Shown piece after piece: positions 52,402 through 62,251 of a stretch of 64,000 bases of DNA. The stretch covers positions 992,001 to 1,056,000 of the forward strand of contig NZ_AP024109.1 of assembly GCF_016591715.1 (NCBI RefSeq). Reading direction: 5' to 3'. This stretch comes from Mesorhizobium sp. J8. Its GTDB lineage: Bacteria; Pseudomonadota; Alphaproteobacteria; Rhizobiales; Rhizobiaceae. Position 1 is the stretch's first letter, and each line of letters starts with the position of its first letter. Under the pieces are notes generated by a model that had not been told where the DNA came from, ran no database searches, and saw nothing but the letters and a program-made list of their open reading frames with translations. Position numbers and translations under genes: made by a program.

Positions 52402-54825
52402 CTAGCCGGGTTTCAGCGTGTCCTGGATGGAGCCTATCAGCGCGGTGATCGCCTGCTTGTATTTCTCGAATTCCGGGGAGGTTTGCCGGACTTCGGTCGT
52501 GGTCGTCGTCGGCTGGTCGGTCACCACGCGCGGCACCTTCTGCCCCATTTTACGCTCGGCCCAGTCGACGACGTAGCTAGCGGTCTTGCCGGTGAGGAAC
52601 GGGTTGGCCTGGATGACGGCCGACCCGAGCACCGCGCTCAGCTGCGTCGAGCCGGGCGCCGCCAGGACCTGGGCTGCGCCTTCCATCCCCAGGAAATGGC
52701 AAAGATAGAGGCGGCCGGCGGTGATCTGATGGCCGCGGGCGCGCAGATAGGCTTCTCCTTCGCGCGCGAGGTTGCGCACCATTTCGCGCGACAGCGTCGC
52801 GTCGTAGCGAAGCGCCAGCAGATCGGCCGTCGAAAGCGACCGGGCAAGGTCGGGCCGATAGGTGTTCATCATCCGGATCCAGGTCTTGGAGATGAACTGG
52901 CCGGCGCCCGTCGCTGAGGAAAGCGGGTTCTTGGCCCGCGCGCTGCCGCCGCTTTCGACATGCACGATCCGGTCGGTCAGCGTCTCGACGGCGGCATCGC
53001 CGGAGCCGCCGGAACTGACGGACACGGCGGTGGCGACCGTGGTGACCGTGCCCAGCGGATCGATCGCCTCGCCGTTCTGATAGAGTTCGAAATGCAGATG
53101 CGGTCCGGTCGAAAGCCCTGTTGTGCCGATATAGCCGATGACGTCGCCGGCCTTCACCTTGGTGCCGACGCCGCTGGCGATGGCGAATTTCTGCATATGC
53201 GCGTAGCGCGTCTCGCGGCCATTGGCATGCGTGATCTTCACCAGATTGCCGTAGCTGCCGCCGTCGCCCTGGAAGGAGATCTCGCCGTCGAAAGCGGCCA
53301 TCACCGGCGTGCCGACCGGCGCCGCCCAGTCGACGCCCTTGTGGATACGAACCGTGCCGAGGATCGGATGCTTGCGCGGGCCGAAGGTCGAGGTCATCAC
53401 CCCGGCGACCGGCGTGACCATGCCGTTGGTGACGGTGAGTGAGCGGACCTGATCGTCGCCGGTCACGCAGGCATATTGGCCGTCGCTCTGCTGGAAGACG
53501 AAACAGTCGAGGCTCCTGTCCGTGCCTTGGACGCCGACATAGAGCACCCGCCCGGAGATCTCGCTTTGGCCGCGCGGCGTCTGCGAATAGATCAGCACCA
53601 GGCGCTGGTCCTCGCTGGCGAAGGCGTTGAGGTCCTGCCCGCGCGACAGATACATGATCGCCTCGCCGATGACGCTGGTCGGCACCTTGTTGCGCGCGGC
53701 GGTCGAATAGATCGCGTCGAGCAGGCGATACTGCCGTTTCGGCCCGCCCTGGTCCGAGGCGCCGGAATAGTTGAACAGATCCTCGCGGACCCAGGGGTCG
53801 ACGCCCGACACGAAGGCGCCGGCCGCATTGCGCGTCAGCGTGCCGACATAGACGTTCCTCGCATAGACGGAGACCTGCATCAGCGACATGGTCGTCGTCT
53901 CGCGGTTCGGCCGGAACCCGCGCATGGCCACGACAAAGCCGGACTCCAGCCCGTCGCGGTTGAACAGCGACTTCAGCGCCTCGCTCGCAAGCTTCGCGTC
54001 GTCGGCGGAGAAATGGGCATCCAGCGCCACGCTCTCCAGGCTGCGGTCGTTGAGGATCTTCACGAACGTGTCCTCGGTCGCCTCGAAGCGCTGATATTCG
54101 CTGGTGACGGTCGCGACGGTCGTGTTGTTCTCGATCGCGGTTTTCTTGAAGGCCGGGAGCGCCGCTTCGCCCTGATCGATGGTCTCGCCCCAGCCGGCTT
54201 CGGGATCGTCGGCGTCCGCCTTGGGCGCCGAGCCGGCGTCGCCCTCGTCGGGCGCCGCCTGCAAGTCGTTCTCGAGGTCGCCCTGTTGATCGTCCGGCGC
54301 CGCGGCCGGAGCGGACAGGGCCGGTTGCCCGTCGCCCGGCGCCATCGCCGAAGGCTTCGGCGCGGCCTGCCGCTGCGCCTGGAAGAACGCGAAATCCTCC
54401 TGCGTCGACGGGATCGTCGTCATGAACTTCTCGCTGGCGCTCAGCATCACGTCGGAGAGGATCTCGATCTGCGGCGAGGCGCCCGAACTGTCGAGCTCGG
54501 CCGGGCGCGCGACGGTCTTGCCCTTCGTCGCGGTCTCGGCGTCGGGCGCCAGCGTGATCCACATCGGATCGCCGGCGAGGTCGATGATCGCCGGCACATA
54601 GACCGAGGCGTCGGGCGGCACGTCTTCCATGCCTTCGACCGGATGCAACTCCTCGTCCTCGTCGCCGAACGACCAATAGTCCCAGGTCAGATAGAAGCCG
54701 GTGGCTGAAGCGACGACGGCGAGCGCGGCAAGGCCGGCAAGCGCCCAGCGCCAGAGCTTGCGCCGCCGCTCGGCCAGGCGCGCCAGCTTCTTCTGCTTGA
54801 AGCTCGTGTCGATCGTGTGCGTCAC
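52402..54825 (-). CDS. Membrane-anchored M23 metallopeptidase with lysozyme-like domain
   Basis: An 807-residue protein of the T6SS block. An N-terminal transmembrane helix (about 25-47) leads to a 230-residue acidic, Pro/Ala-rich stalk, a central domain (about 290-470), an M23 (LytM) domain with zinc motifs H495-x3-D499 (RIHKGVDWAAP) and HLH at 576-578, and a C-terminal lysozyme/transglycosylase-like domain (about 612-770) with the acidic motif VHVESGG and ATGAGQFISKTW. One protein thus carries both peptide- and glycan-cutting domains. GTG 54825 overlaps the DUF1036 stop (GTGA); a longer in-frame reading to 55080 is not plausible. Confidence 0.82.
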   Translation of the reverse strand: MTHTIDTSFKQKKLARLAERRRKLWRWALAGLAALAVVASATGFYLTWDYWSFGDEDEELHPVEGMEDVPPDASVYVPAIIDLAGDPMWITLAPDAETATKGKTVARPAELDSSGASPQIEILSDVMLSASEKFMTTIPSTQEDFAFFQAQRQAAPKPSAMAPGDGQPALSAPAAAPDDQQGDLENDLQAAPDEGDAGSAPKADADDPEAGWGETIDQGEAALPAFKKTAIENNTTVATVTSEYQRFEATEDTFVKILNDRSLESVALDAHFSADDAKLASEALKSLFNRDGLESGFVVAMRGFRPNRETTTMSLMQVSVYARNVYVGTLTRNAAGAFVSGVDPWVREDLFNYSGASDQGGPKRQYRLLDAIYSTAARNKVPTSVIGEAIMYLSRGQDLNAFASEDQRLVLIYSQTPRGQSEISGRVLYVGVQGTDRSLDCFVFQQSDGQYACVTGDDQVRSLTVTNGMVTPVAGVMTSTFGPRKHPILGTVRIHKGVDWAAPVGTPVMAAFDGEISFQGDGGSYGNLVKITHANGRETRYAHMQKFAIASGVGTKVKAGDVIGYIGTTGLSTGPHLHFELYQNGEAIDPLGTVTTVATAVSVSSGGSGDAAVETLTDRIVHVESGGSARAKNPLSSATGAGQFISKTWIRMMNTYRPDLARSLSTADLLALRYDATLSREMVRNLAREGEAYLRARGHQITAGRLYLCHFLGMEGAAQVLAAPGSTQLSAVLGSAVIQANPFLTGKTASYVVDWAERKMGQKVPRVVTDQPTTTTTEVRQTSPEFEKYKQAITALIGSIQDTLKPG

Positions 54826-55316
54826 GGGCTGCTTCCGGTCAGGAAATAGGTCCAGCGCACCTGCTCCTGCGTATCGACCTCGACGAAGCGCGCCGCGATA
54901 TGGCCGCGCTGCCAGCATTCCTCGATGCCGCGGATCGAGAAGCGCCTCCGGTCGATGCACATCTCCGTCGACCCGTTGAGGATCGCGTGGCCGAAGACGT
55001 CCGTCGCGTAGAGATAGATGTAGCGGTTTGTCAGCTCCTCGCGGATGACGTTGACGCATTGGTTGGCGCCGATCGTCCACCAGCCGTCGGTCTGGTCGGC
55101 ATTGTCGACCTTCTGTCCGACGGCAAGGTTGACGACGTCGAGCGTCTGGTTGCAGACGGTGAATTCGGCACGCGCCATGCCGGGCGAAAGGATCGAGAAC
55201 AGCGCCGCTCCGAACAGCGCCGCAAGCGTCATGCGGCCCGGGAACGGCGATCGGGGCCGGCTACGCTGCTTGCGTGGCGAAGGCCGGCTCAAGATACGCG
55301 GGATGCGAAGGTCCAT
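54822..55316 (-). CDS. DUF1036 family protein
   Basis: A 164-residue exported protein. The N-terminus (28 basic residues, then LAALFGAALFSILSPGMARA) looks like a signal peptide with an overlong n-region; ATG 55232 would give a normal one. The mature part (EFTVCNQTLDVVNLAVGQKV, DGWWTIGANQCV) matches DUF1036, beta-rich and of unknown function. It sits between the kinase and M23 genes in the T6SS operon, 9 bp after the kinase stop. Confidence 0.75.
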   Translation of the reverse strand: MDLRIPRILSRPSPRKQRSRPRSPFPGRMTLAALFGAALFSILSPGMARAEFTVCNQTLDVVNLAVGQKVDNADQTDGWWTIGANQCVNVIREELTNRYIYLYATDVFGHAILNGSTEMCIDRRRFSIRGIEECWQRGHIAARFVEVDTQEQVRWTYFLTGSSP

Positions 55317-55325
55317 CGGTTCATG

Positions 55326-57830
55326 CTATCCGCCAAGCCGGAAATAGGTGGCCGTGGCGGAGAACTGCGATCCGTCGGCCTCGATCTCCTCGAGGATCCT
55401 GGGCAGCAGCTCCGAGGCCGGCGTCGGCCTGGAGAACATGGCGGCCTGGATGTCCTTGGGCCCGGTGATCACCAGCATGATCTGCGGCACCGCCTTGCCG
55501 GTCGCCTTGTCGGTGGCGGCGAGACCGATCGGGATGTTGAAGGTCACCTTATCGGTTTGCGGCACCATGCGGTCGTTGAGGTTGAAGGCAACGCCCTTAT
55601 GGTCGATCAGCATGATGTTCGAGACGAGCCCGCCGCCCGTATAGAGCGCGCCGCTGACCGGCGCGCCGTCCGGGATCGATGTCCGGTCCAGCACGAGCTG
55701 CGGCTTCGCCGCCGAGCTACGGTCGAGGAAGCGGAGGAAAGTGGGCACGCCGCATTGAGGCAAGGTGATGAGGCGCACGCTGATGTCCGGCTCGATATGG
55801 AACCTCGACTGGAAGTCATTGAGCAACTGCTCGAAGGGCTGGACCGCCGTTGCGTATCCCTCGATCGTCGGGGCGGCGCCGGGTCCCGAGGTCACGTTCG
55901 CGTAGAAGCAATTGCCGCCGCTGAAATCGCGCACCCAGGAGCGCTGGTCATTCCACTTGGCCATGTCGTCTTCCGCTGATGGAAGCGCCGGCTTCGGCAC
56001 ATTGATGGCGACATCGGTGCCGGGTTGCTTGGCTGCCGGGGTCTGCGGTTGCTGCGCTGGTTTTGCTGGCGTGGTCGGCGTTTCCGGCTGGCTGGCTGTC
56101 GGGGGCTGCGCCTTCGGCTTGGCCGGCTGAGGGGCTGGTTGCGCCGATGCCTGGCTTTGCGACGTCGGGGGCGGGGAAGCAGCCGGCTTGGGCAGCTTGG
56201 AAAGCTTGTCCACGAGGTCTTTCACGCTGGACTTGGCCGCCGGCGGATTTGCCTCCTGCGCCGGCTTGCTCTCAGCCGCCTGGCTCGGTTCCGGCGCCTT
56301 GATCGCCGGCTCGCTTGCCGGCTGCGCGGGTTTTTGGCTTTCCGTTGGTGCGGGAGCCGGCGCAGGCGACTGTTGCGCCGGGGGCTGCACCGGTTTGGTC
56401 TCGACCTGAGGCGTCTGGCTTTTGGCCTCGCTCTCCGGCTGAGCGGCAGGCGGCATCGGTTGCTCGACCGGCGTCTTGGCCTCCGCATCAGATTGGGCGG
56501 ATGGCTTCGCAGTGTCAGGTTTGGGTGCTTCCGGCTGAGGCGCGGCCGACGCCTGTGACTGAGCTTTCGGCTTTTCCGGTTGCTGCGCTTCGGCCACTGG
56601 TTTGGCGGCTTCGGCGGCCGGCTTCGGCGTCAGCGGCTTGGGTGTTTCCGCCACCGGTGCGGGCGCCAACACGCCGCTGAAATAGAAGCCGGCCGCCGCC
56701 AGGATAGCGAGCGCCGCGACGCCGCCGGCGATGGCGGGCATCCGCGAAGCCTTTTTGGGCGCAGCCGGCCCGGTCGCGCTGGCCGGAGGGGCTGGTGGCG
56801 CTGGCCGTGGCTCCGACAGATATGCCGGGCGCACATGCTCGACGAAGCGGGGTTCGCCTTGATGCGCTGGCGTCTGGGGTTTGGGATCCGGCGTCGCCGT
56901 CCAGCCGGCGCGCGGCAGGCCGGAGCGTTCGCGCGCGCCGAACGGCACCGGCGGCGGCAATGTCGGCTCGAGATCCTCGCCGCGCGTTGCCCGGGCGATC
57001 TCGGCCATGCTCGCCGGCCGGTCGCGCGGATCCGGCTGCAGCATGGCTTCGATGAGCTCCTGGAAATCGGGATCGATATCCGACAGGTCCGGCACGGTCC
57101 GGCGTTTCTCGATGACCTCATATTGCGAGCCGCTCATGTCGAGCGGCTTTCCGCGCAGCGCCGCGGCCAGCACCAGGCCGAGGCTGTAGATGTCGGATTG
57201 TTCGCTGACTTCGCCGCCATAGAGGCCAAGCTGCTCCGGCGACACGTAATTGTATTTGCCGGCGAATTTGCCGCCGATCAGCGTCTCGCCGCCGACGGTT
57301 GCCGAGCGCGCGATGCCGAAATCGATGATCTTGGCGCGCTCGACCCGGCCGCCGGGCAGGATAATGTTGTCCGGCGAGAGATCCCGGTGCACGGCGCCCG
57401 CCTGGTGCACGGCGCTCAAGCCAGAGGCGAGGCGGTGGCAAAGCCGGCGCACATCCTCTGCTGGAATCGGCCCGCGCCGCATGATGTCGAACAGCGATTG
57501 GCCGTCCACGAACTCCATCGCGAGATACGGGCGGCCGATCCCCGTATCGATCGTGAACACGTGGTAGCGCACCACCGCGTCATGCGAGAGATGGTTGAGG
57601 ATCGATGCTTCCTTGCGGAACAGCGACAGGATCGTCTGGTCGCGGGCGAATTCGGGCAGCACGATCTTGATCGCCACATGGTCGCCGGTCTGGATGTTGT
57701 GGCCGCGGTAGACTTCGCCCATGCCGCCGGAGGCGATCCTCTCGTCGAGCTCGTAGATGCCGCTGAGCTGCGTGCCGACGCCCGCATAGGTGACGTTCGC
57801 CGCTATCCGCGTCTTGTCGTCGTCGCTCAT
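55326..57830 (-). CDS. Ser/Thr protein kinase of the T6SS operon (PpkA-like), membrane-anchored
   Basis: An 834-residue receptor kinase. Kinase domain residues 25-290: glycine loop ASGGMGEVYRG, ATP lysine K55 (HVAIKI), E74, catalytic HRD at 148-150 in VHRDLSPDN, DFG at 170-172, and activation-loop motif SPEQLG. The catalytic loop reads HRDLSPDN where most kinases have HRDLKPEN, so the usual lysine is serine. A helix at 364-386 anchors it, followed by a 250-residue Pro/Ala/Gln/Lys-rich linker and a C-terminal domain (about 645-834) with cysteines (GGNCFYAN, PQCGVPTF). Likely partner of the PP2C phosphatase upstream, as in the threonine-phosphorylation switch known for some type VI systems. Confidence 0.82.
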   Translation of the reverse strand: MSDDDKTRIAANVTYAGVGTQLSGIYELDERIASGGMGEVYRGHNIQTGDHVAIKIVLPEFARDQTILSLFRKEASILNHLSHDAVVRYHVFTIDTGIGRPYLAMEFVDGQSLFDIMRRGPIPAEDVRRLCHRLASGLSAVHQAGAVHRDLSPDNIILPGGRVERAKIIDFGIARSATVGGETLIGGKFAGKYNYVSPEQLGLYGGEVSEQSDIYSLGLVLAAALRGKPLDMSGSQYEVIEKRRTVPDLSDIDPDFQELIEAMLQPDPRDRPASMAEIARATRGEDLEPTLPPPVPFGARERSGLPRAGWTATPDPKPQTPAHQGEPRFVEHVRPAYLSEPRPAPPAPPASATGPAAPKKASRMPAIAGGVAALAILAAAGFYFSGVLAPAPVAETPKPLTPKPAAEAAKPVAEAQQPEKPKAQSQASAAPQPEAPKPDTAKPSAQSDAEAKTPVEQPMPPAAQPESEAKSQTPQVETKPVQPPAQQSPAPAPAPTESQKPAQPASEPAIKAPEPSQAAESKPAQEANPPAAKSSVKDLVDKLSKLPKPAASPPPTSQSQASAQPAPQPAKPKAQPPTASQPETPTTPAKPAQQPQTPAAKQPGTDVAINVPKPALPSAEDDMAKWNDQRSWVRDFSGGNCFYANVTSGPGAAPTIEGYATAVQPFEQLLNDFQSRFHIEPDISVRLITLPQCGVPTFLRFLDRSSAAKPQLVLDRTSIPDGAPVSGALYTGGGLVSNIMLIDHKGVAFNLNDRMVPQTDKVTFNIPIGLAATDKATGKAVPQIMLVITGPKDIQAAMFSRPTPASELLPRILEEIEADGSQFSATATYFRLGG

Positions 57831-58606
57831 CGGGGCAGGGCCTCCGCTCCGGACCGATCCGAATGGTGCGCGCCGCTATGCCCGCTGCCGATCTTCACGA
57901 GTACGATGGTCACATTGTCGGTGCCGCCGCGCGCCAGCACCATGTCCAGGAGGGTCTGGCAGGCCACCCGCGGCGTGGCGGACCTGACCGAGGCCTCGAT
58001 CTCGGCATCGCTGACATGCGCGGTCAGTCCGTCGGTGCCGAGGACGAAAACGTCACCCGCCTTCAGCTCGCCCTGCTGGAAATCGATCTCGAGCTCGTCG
58101 CTGACGCCGACCGCATGCGTGATCACGTTGCGGCGCGGCCAGTTGCGCGCTTCCTCGGCGCTGATCATGCCGCGGTCGAGCAGTTCCTGCACCTCGGTGT
58201 GGTCTTTCGAAACCTGGAAGATCGAGCCGTTGCGCACGAGATAGATGCGGCTGTCGCCGGCCCACAGGCAAGCGAAGCGTCCATCCATGGCAAGCAGGGC
58301 CGCGAAAGTGGAGCCGATGGTGATGCCGCGCGAGCGCGATATGTCGCGGATCTCGGCGTTGGCGCGGCTGAGCCTATCCTCGAAGCGGGCGCGAAGGTCC
58401 GGCGCGGAGCTCGCAATGCCGATTGTCGCCAGGTGGTCGACGATGCTGGCCGAGGCAACTTCGCCGGCCTCATGGCCGCCCATGCCGTCGGCCACCACCC
58501 AGAGCCCGGTCTGCGGTTCGATGAGGTAATTGTCCTCGTTGTGGTCGCGCACGCAGCCCTGGTGGCTGACGCCGAAGCTGTCGATGGGGAGGGCGACAGT
58601 GCTCAA
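57827..58606 (-). CDS. PP2C-type protein phosphatase of the T6SS operon
   Basis: A 259-residue PPM phosphatase: metal-binding DHNEDN near the N-terminus (residues 21-26), VADGMGGHEAGEVAS, FACLWAGDSRIYLVR, LGTDGLTAHV and GGTDNVTIVLV. It should reverse phosphorylation by the adjacent kinase, whose ATG overlaps its stop (ATGA). The start is TTG at 58606 with GGTGG upstream; no in-frame ATG fits. It follows tssM on the same strand after a 117-bp gap. Confidence 0.85.
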   Translation of the reverse strand: MSTVALPIDSFGVSHQGCVRDHNEDNYLIEPQTGLWVVADGMGGHEAGEVASASIVDHLATIGIASSAPDLRARFEDRLSRANAEIRDISRSRGITIGSTFAALLAMDGRFACLWAGDSRIYLVRNGSIFQVSKDHTEVQELLDRGMISAEEARNWPRRNVITHAVGVSDELEIDFQQGELKAGDVFVLGTDGLTAHVSDAEIEASVRSATPRVACQTLLDMVLARGGTDNVTIVLVKIGSGHSGAHHSDRSGAEALPR

Positions 58607-58723
58607 TTTGCCACCAAGCGCTCAGCGAGCGTCCTCTGTGACCAGCCATGGGCCGCGTGCCCAGGCCACTCTGCCACAAGCATGTACATTAGAGTATCGA
58701 AATGAAGGCGCGATCCAGTCATC

Positions 58724-61700
58724 TCAGAACGCCTTCGGACAGCTGAAACCGGACAAAGCAGGCAGCAGCAGGGGATTGGCACCAGAGCCAGCCTGGATCG
58801 TGTAGGCGACGTCGCGTCCGCCGATCACGAAACGCGCTTCTGTGCTGGCGCCGTCGCCGGTGACGGTCGCTTTGTCGAAAAGCCGCTTCAACGCCCACGG
58901 CCCGTCGAATTTGAGCGCGGACTCGCGTCCAGGCATTTCCGGCGTGAGGCTGAGGCTCGCCGATCCGGACGCGGCGCCGCTCGGCCATGTCACGATGCTC
59001 GGCGCGTTGCCGGCTTGGGCGCTCTGGACCGTCTGCCCGTCGACGTTGAGCACGGCACTGTCGACTTCGCTGTTCAGCGACGTGGGTGTGATGGTGATCG
59101 AGACCGAGGGCGCCGAGCCGCCGGAAGGGAAGAAGGCGCTGCGGATTTCCGCCGCCGCCTGGAACGCCTTCAAGGTCGATTTTGCAAGATCCTTACTGGA
59201 ACGCGCGTCCTGCTTCCAGGTCCATTCCTGGCCGGTCATGTCGATCAGCGGCGCAAGGTTCTGCGCGAAGAAACGATCCATCAGGCCGCCCGGCGCGAAC
59301 AGCTTGGTGAAATCCGCCATCGAGATATCGTCGATGCTGTCGCGAGTGAAGGGGTAGCGGCCATTGACCGCCGCTTCACAGGCGCGCGTCACCGTCTGGT
59401 CGAGGGCCTGGTTGAGGTTGGCGACGGAGGCCTTGGCGACATTGCCTTCGAGCTCGTCCGCCGCGGAATTGACCATGCGCGCCAGCGGCTTGGGCAGGCG
59501 CGAGACATTGGCGCGCAGCGTTGAGATCTGCAGCTGCAAATTGGCGTTGACCCGTTCGGTCTGCGTGGGGACGTCGGCGGCGAGCTTGAGGCTCTGGAAG
59601 ATGTCGTGGAAGTTCTGCGTCAGCGCATCGAGCGGCCGCCGTCCGGGGTTGCCGCTGACTAATGCCTGGAACGAGCGGAACTGCGCCTCGACGCTCGCGC
59701 CGGCATTCTGCGTGACGGCCGAACTCGCGCCGGCGCGGCTTTGCGACTTGCCGCCGGCGATCTGCAGGCCGATGCGGGCGAGGCCCTTGGCCATGTTGGC
59801 GGCGTCCTGCTGCGCCGTCGCGATATCGCCCTCGGCGGCGCTGTCCTTGGTCAGCGCCGTTTCGTCGGCGATCGCGGTGAAGAGCTGGTCGAGAGGCGAG
59901 TCCGGCGCGGCCACTGCGGAAAGCGTCAGATATTGCGGCTTGTCCTTCAGCATCGTCTTGAGCTTCAACTGGTCGAGCACGCCGTTCCAGGCGGCGGCGA
60001 ATTCCTTGCCGTAGCGATCGATAAGCTCGGGACCGAGCTTGGGCAGATCCTGGTCGATGCCGCCCTGCTCGCCGCCGCCGCCGAGCACCCAGCGGTCGTC
60101 GACGAGCATCTGCGCGATGCGCGAGAGCTGCGGCAGGAAAAAGCGATTGAACCCGGCGCGCGTGTAAAGGCCGGGGACTTCAAGATCGGCGAGGTCGCTG
60201 CCATCCGTGCGCTCGAACAGCAGCTGCGCTTCCGGACCGGCCTTCGCGGCGATCGAGAAATCCTGCAGCCCTGCCGCGTAGACCGCCGACTTGATCTGCG
60301 CCGAAGCGCGGTCGGCGAGGCTCATGCGGCCGAGCGAGCGCTGCGCGGCTTCGACCAGCGGCTGGTTCAGCGCGAAGGTTGGATCATAGGCGTCGTCGAG
60401 CGCAAGCATGGCGCGCAGATGCTTTTCGAGCTGCGCGCGGCCCTCGCGGTTGTTCTCGCCGGGGTAGCGGTTCTCCTCCCAGTCCTGCTTCATCCACGAG
60501 ACGATCAGCTCGTCGTCGACCTTCGGCGCCTTGCCGCCCAGCATCAGGTAGATCTTGAGCGGCTCGTAGAGCGCGACCGGATCGGCCATCCTGGCCTGGA
60601 TCGTCCGCTCGGCCTGCACCAGCAGCCGCGAGCGAAAGGTCCGCTCCAGCGCCTGTCGGTAGGCGGTCTTGGAGGCCGACAGCAGCCGCGCGCGTTGGCT
60701 GAGGCCGAACGTCTCCTCGATCGGCTTTCCCTGGTCGCCATTTTCGAAGCCGGCGGGCAGGTTGCGCAATTGGTCGAGCGGGCCGATGACGTTTTCGAGG
60801 TCGACGTCGGTCACCGTCGTGCTCTTCAGCAGGCTGTCGGCGCTGTCGCGATAATGCGCCATGGCTTGCCTGGTGGAGGCGATCAGCTCCCTGTTGGCGA
60901 AGAAGTTGAGGCCCAGCACGCCGAGCGCCGCCGAGGCTGCCAGCGCGATCGCCGCCAGGCCGCCGAACCTTGCGAGCCGGATACGCCGCTCGGCCGCCCT
61001 GTCGAAGGAGACCCAGCCCGATTCCGGGAAGATCACCTCGGTCAGCAGGTCGTGCAGGAAGAAGCTCTTGCCGGCGCCGGAAAGATGCGCCTGCGAAGCG
61101 CTGCCGAAACTGCGGCCGATCGCGCCCAGCACCTGGTCGAAGGGCGTGCCTTCCTGGGTGCCCGACGAGAAATAGAGCCCGCGCAGGCTCACATTGACCT
61201 GGCTGCGCGAGGTGTCGAACAGGCTGCCGACGAACTGAATTGTCCGGCTCTTCAGCGCGCCGAACTGCGCCGGAAAACCGAACAGCGCGATCCGCGCCAC
61301 GGGGTCGGCCTCTTCCTGCAGGCGGTCGGCGACTTCCTCGGCGAGCCGCTTGGCCAGTCCGTCGAATTCCGCCGGCGCTTCGCCGGCCATGTTCTTGGTG
61401 CGGTCCGCGGTCTGGAATGTCGCACCCCACACCTTGCGCCGGCGCGCCTCGTCGAAATCGCCGAAATAATCCATGAAGCCGGCAACGAGATCGGCTTTGG
61501 TGAAGAGCAGATAGACCGGGAACTGGATCTTGAGCGTCTCATGCAACTCGCGCAGGCGGCTCCTGATCTCGGTGACATGCGCGTCGAGCTGCCGGTCGTC
61601 GAAGCCTATGAGATCCGAAAGGCTGATGGCGAGGATCACGCCGTTGATCGGTTGCCTGGTGCGGTGCTTCTTGAGCAATCCCAGGAACGTCAGCCAGCTT

Positions 61701-62251
61701 GCCTTGTCGCGCTCGCGGTCCGACTCCTGCGTCGTGTAGCGGCCGGCCGTATCGATCAGCACCGCTTCGTCCGTGAACCACCAGTCGCAGGACCGCGTGC
61801 CGCCGACGCCGGCCACCGGCTGCGCGCTGCCGGAGCCGGCAAGCGGGAATTTCAGCCCGGAATTGACCAGCGCCGTCGTCTTGCCGGCGCCGGGCGGGCC
61901 GATGATGATGTACCAGGGAATGTCATAGAGGAAGTTGCGCTTGCCGCTCGTCCGCTTCAGCGTCGCGATCGCTTCGCTCATGCGCGCTTCGAGCACCTGG
62001 GCATCGTCGTTGCGCTCGTCGCTGCGCGCCATGGCCGTTTCGAGCGCCTTCTGCGCCTTGCGCCGCTGCCAGAAGCGGACCCCGTAGAACAGCGCAAGCA
62101 CCGCGACGGTGACGCCGATGATCGTGGCCCTGGGCCACACCGGACCAAGCGGGCGCGTATCGGCGAAACGGATCAGCGGCCCGGCATACCAGACCGCCGC
62201 CGAGAAACCGGCAAGCGCGAGCACGCTGAAGATCCGCAGCAGCCAGCGCAT
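58724..62251 (-). CDS. tssM: Type VI secretion system inner-membrane protein TssM (IcmF)
   Basis: A 1175-residue protein. Two N-terminal transmembrane helices (about 6-27 and 43-60), then a P-loop domain with GPPGAGKTT at 118-126 and WFTDEAVLIDTAGRYTTQES, a third helix (GGLAAIALAASAALGVLGL, about 440), a long periplasmic region and a C-terminal beta domain. TssM pairs with TssL and TssJ as the membrane complex of the type VI machine. Its ATG shares one base with the tssL stop codon (TGATG). Confidence 0.92.
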   Translation of the reverse strand: MRWLLRIFSVLALAGFSAAVWYAGPLIRFADTRPLGPVWPRATIIGVTVAVLALFYGVRFWQRRKAQKALETAMARSDERNDDAQVLEARMSEAIATLKRTSGKRNFLYDIPWYIIIGPPGAGKTTALVNSGLKFPLAGSGSAQPVAGVGGTRSCDWWFTDEAVLIDTAGRYTTQESDRERDKASWLTFLGLLKKHRTRQPINGVILAISLSDLIGFDDRQLDAHVTEIRSRLRELHETLKIQFPVYLLFTKADLVAGFMDYFGDFDEARRRKVWGATFQTADRTKNMAGEAPAEFDGLAKRLAEEVADRLQEEADPVARIALFGFPAQFGALKSRTIQFVGSLFDTSRSQVNVSLRGLYFSSGTQEGTPFDQVLGAIGRSFGSASQAHLSGAGKSFFLHDLLTEVIFPESGWVSFDRAAERRIRLARFGGLAAIALAASAALGVLGLNFFANRELIASTRQAMAHYRDSADSLLKSTTVTDVDLENVIGPLDQLRNLPAGFENGDQGKPIEETFGLSQRARLLSASKTAYRQALERTFRSRLLVQAERTIQARMADPVALYEPLKIYLMLGGKAPKVDDELIVSWMKQDWEENRYPGENNREGRAQLEKHLRAMLALDDAYDPTFALNQPLVEAAQRSLGRMSLADRASAQIKSAVYAAGLQDFSIAAKAGPEAQLLFERTDGSDLADLEVPGLYTRAGFNRFFLPQLSRIAQMLVDDRWVLGGGGEQGGIDQDLPKLGPELIDRYGKEFAAAWNGVLDQLKLKTMLKDKPQYLTLSAVAAPDSPLDQLFTAIADETALTKDSAAEGDIATAQQDAANMAKGLARIGLQIAGGKSQSRAGASSAVTQNAGASVEAQFRSFQALVSGNPGRRPLDALTQNFHDIFQSLKLAADVPTQTERVNANLQLQISTLRANVSRLPKPLARMVNSAADELEGNVAKASVANLNQALDQTVTRACEAAVNGRYPFTRDSIDDISMADFTKLFAPGGLMDRFFAQNLAPLIDMTGQEWTWKQDARSSKDLAKSTLKAFQAAAEIRSAFFPSGGSAPSVSITITPTSLNSEVDSAVLNVDGQTVQSAQAGNAPSIVTWPSGAASGSASLSLTPEMPGRESALKFDGPWALKRLFDKATVTGDGASTEARFVIGGRDVAYTIQAGSGANPLLLPALSGFSCPKAF

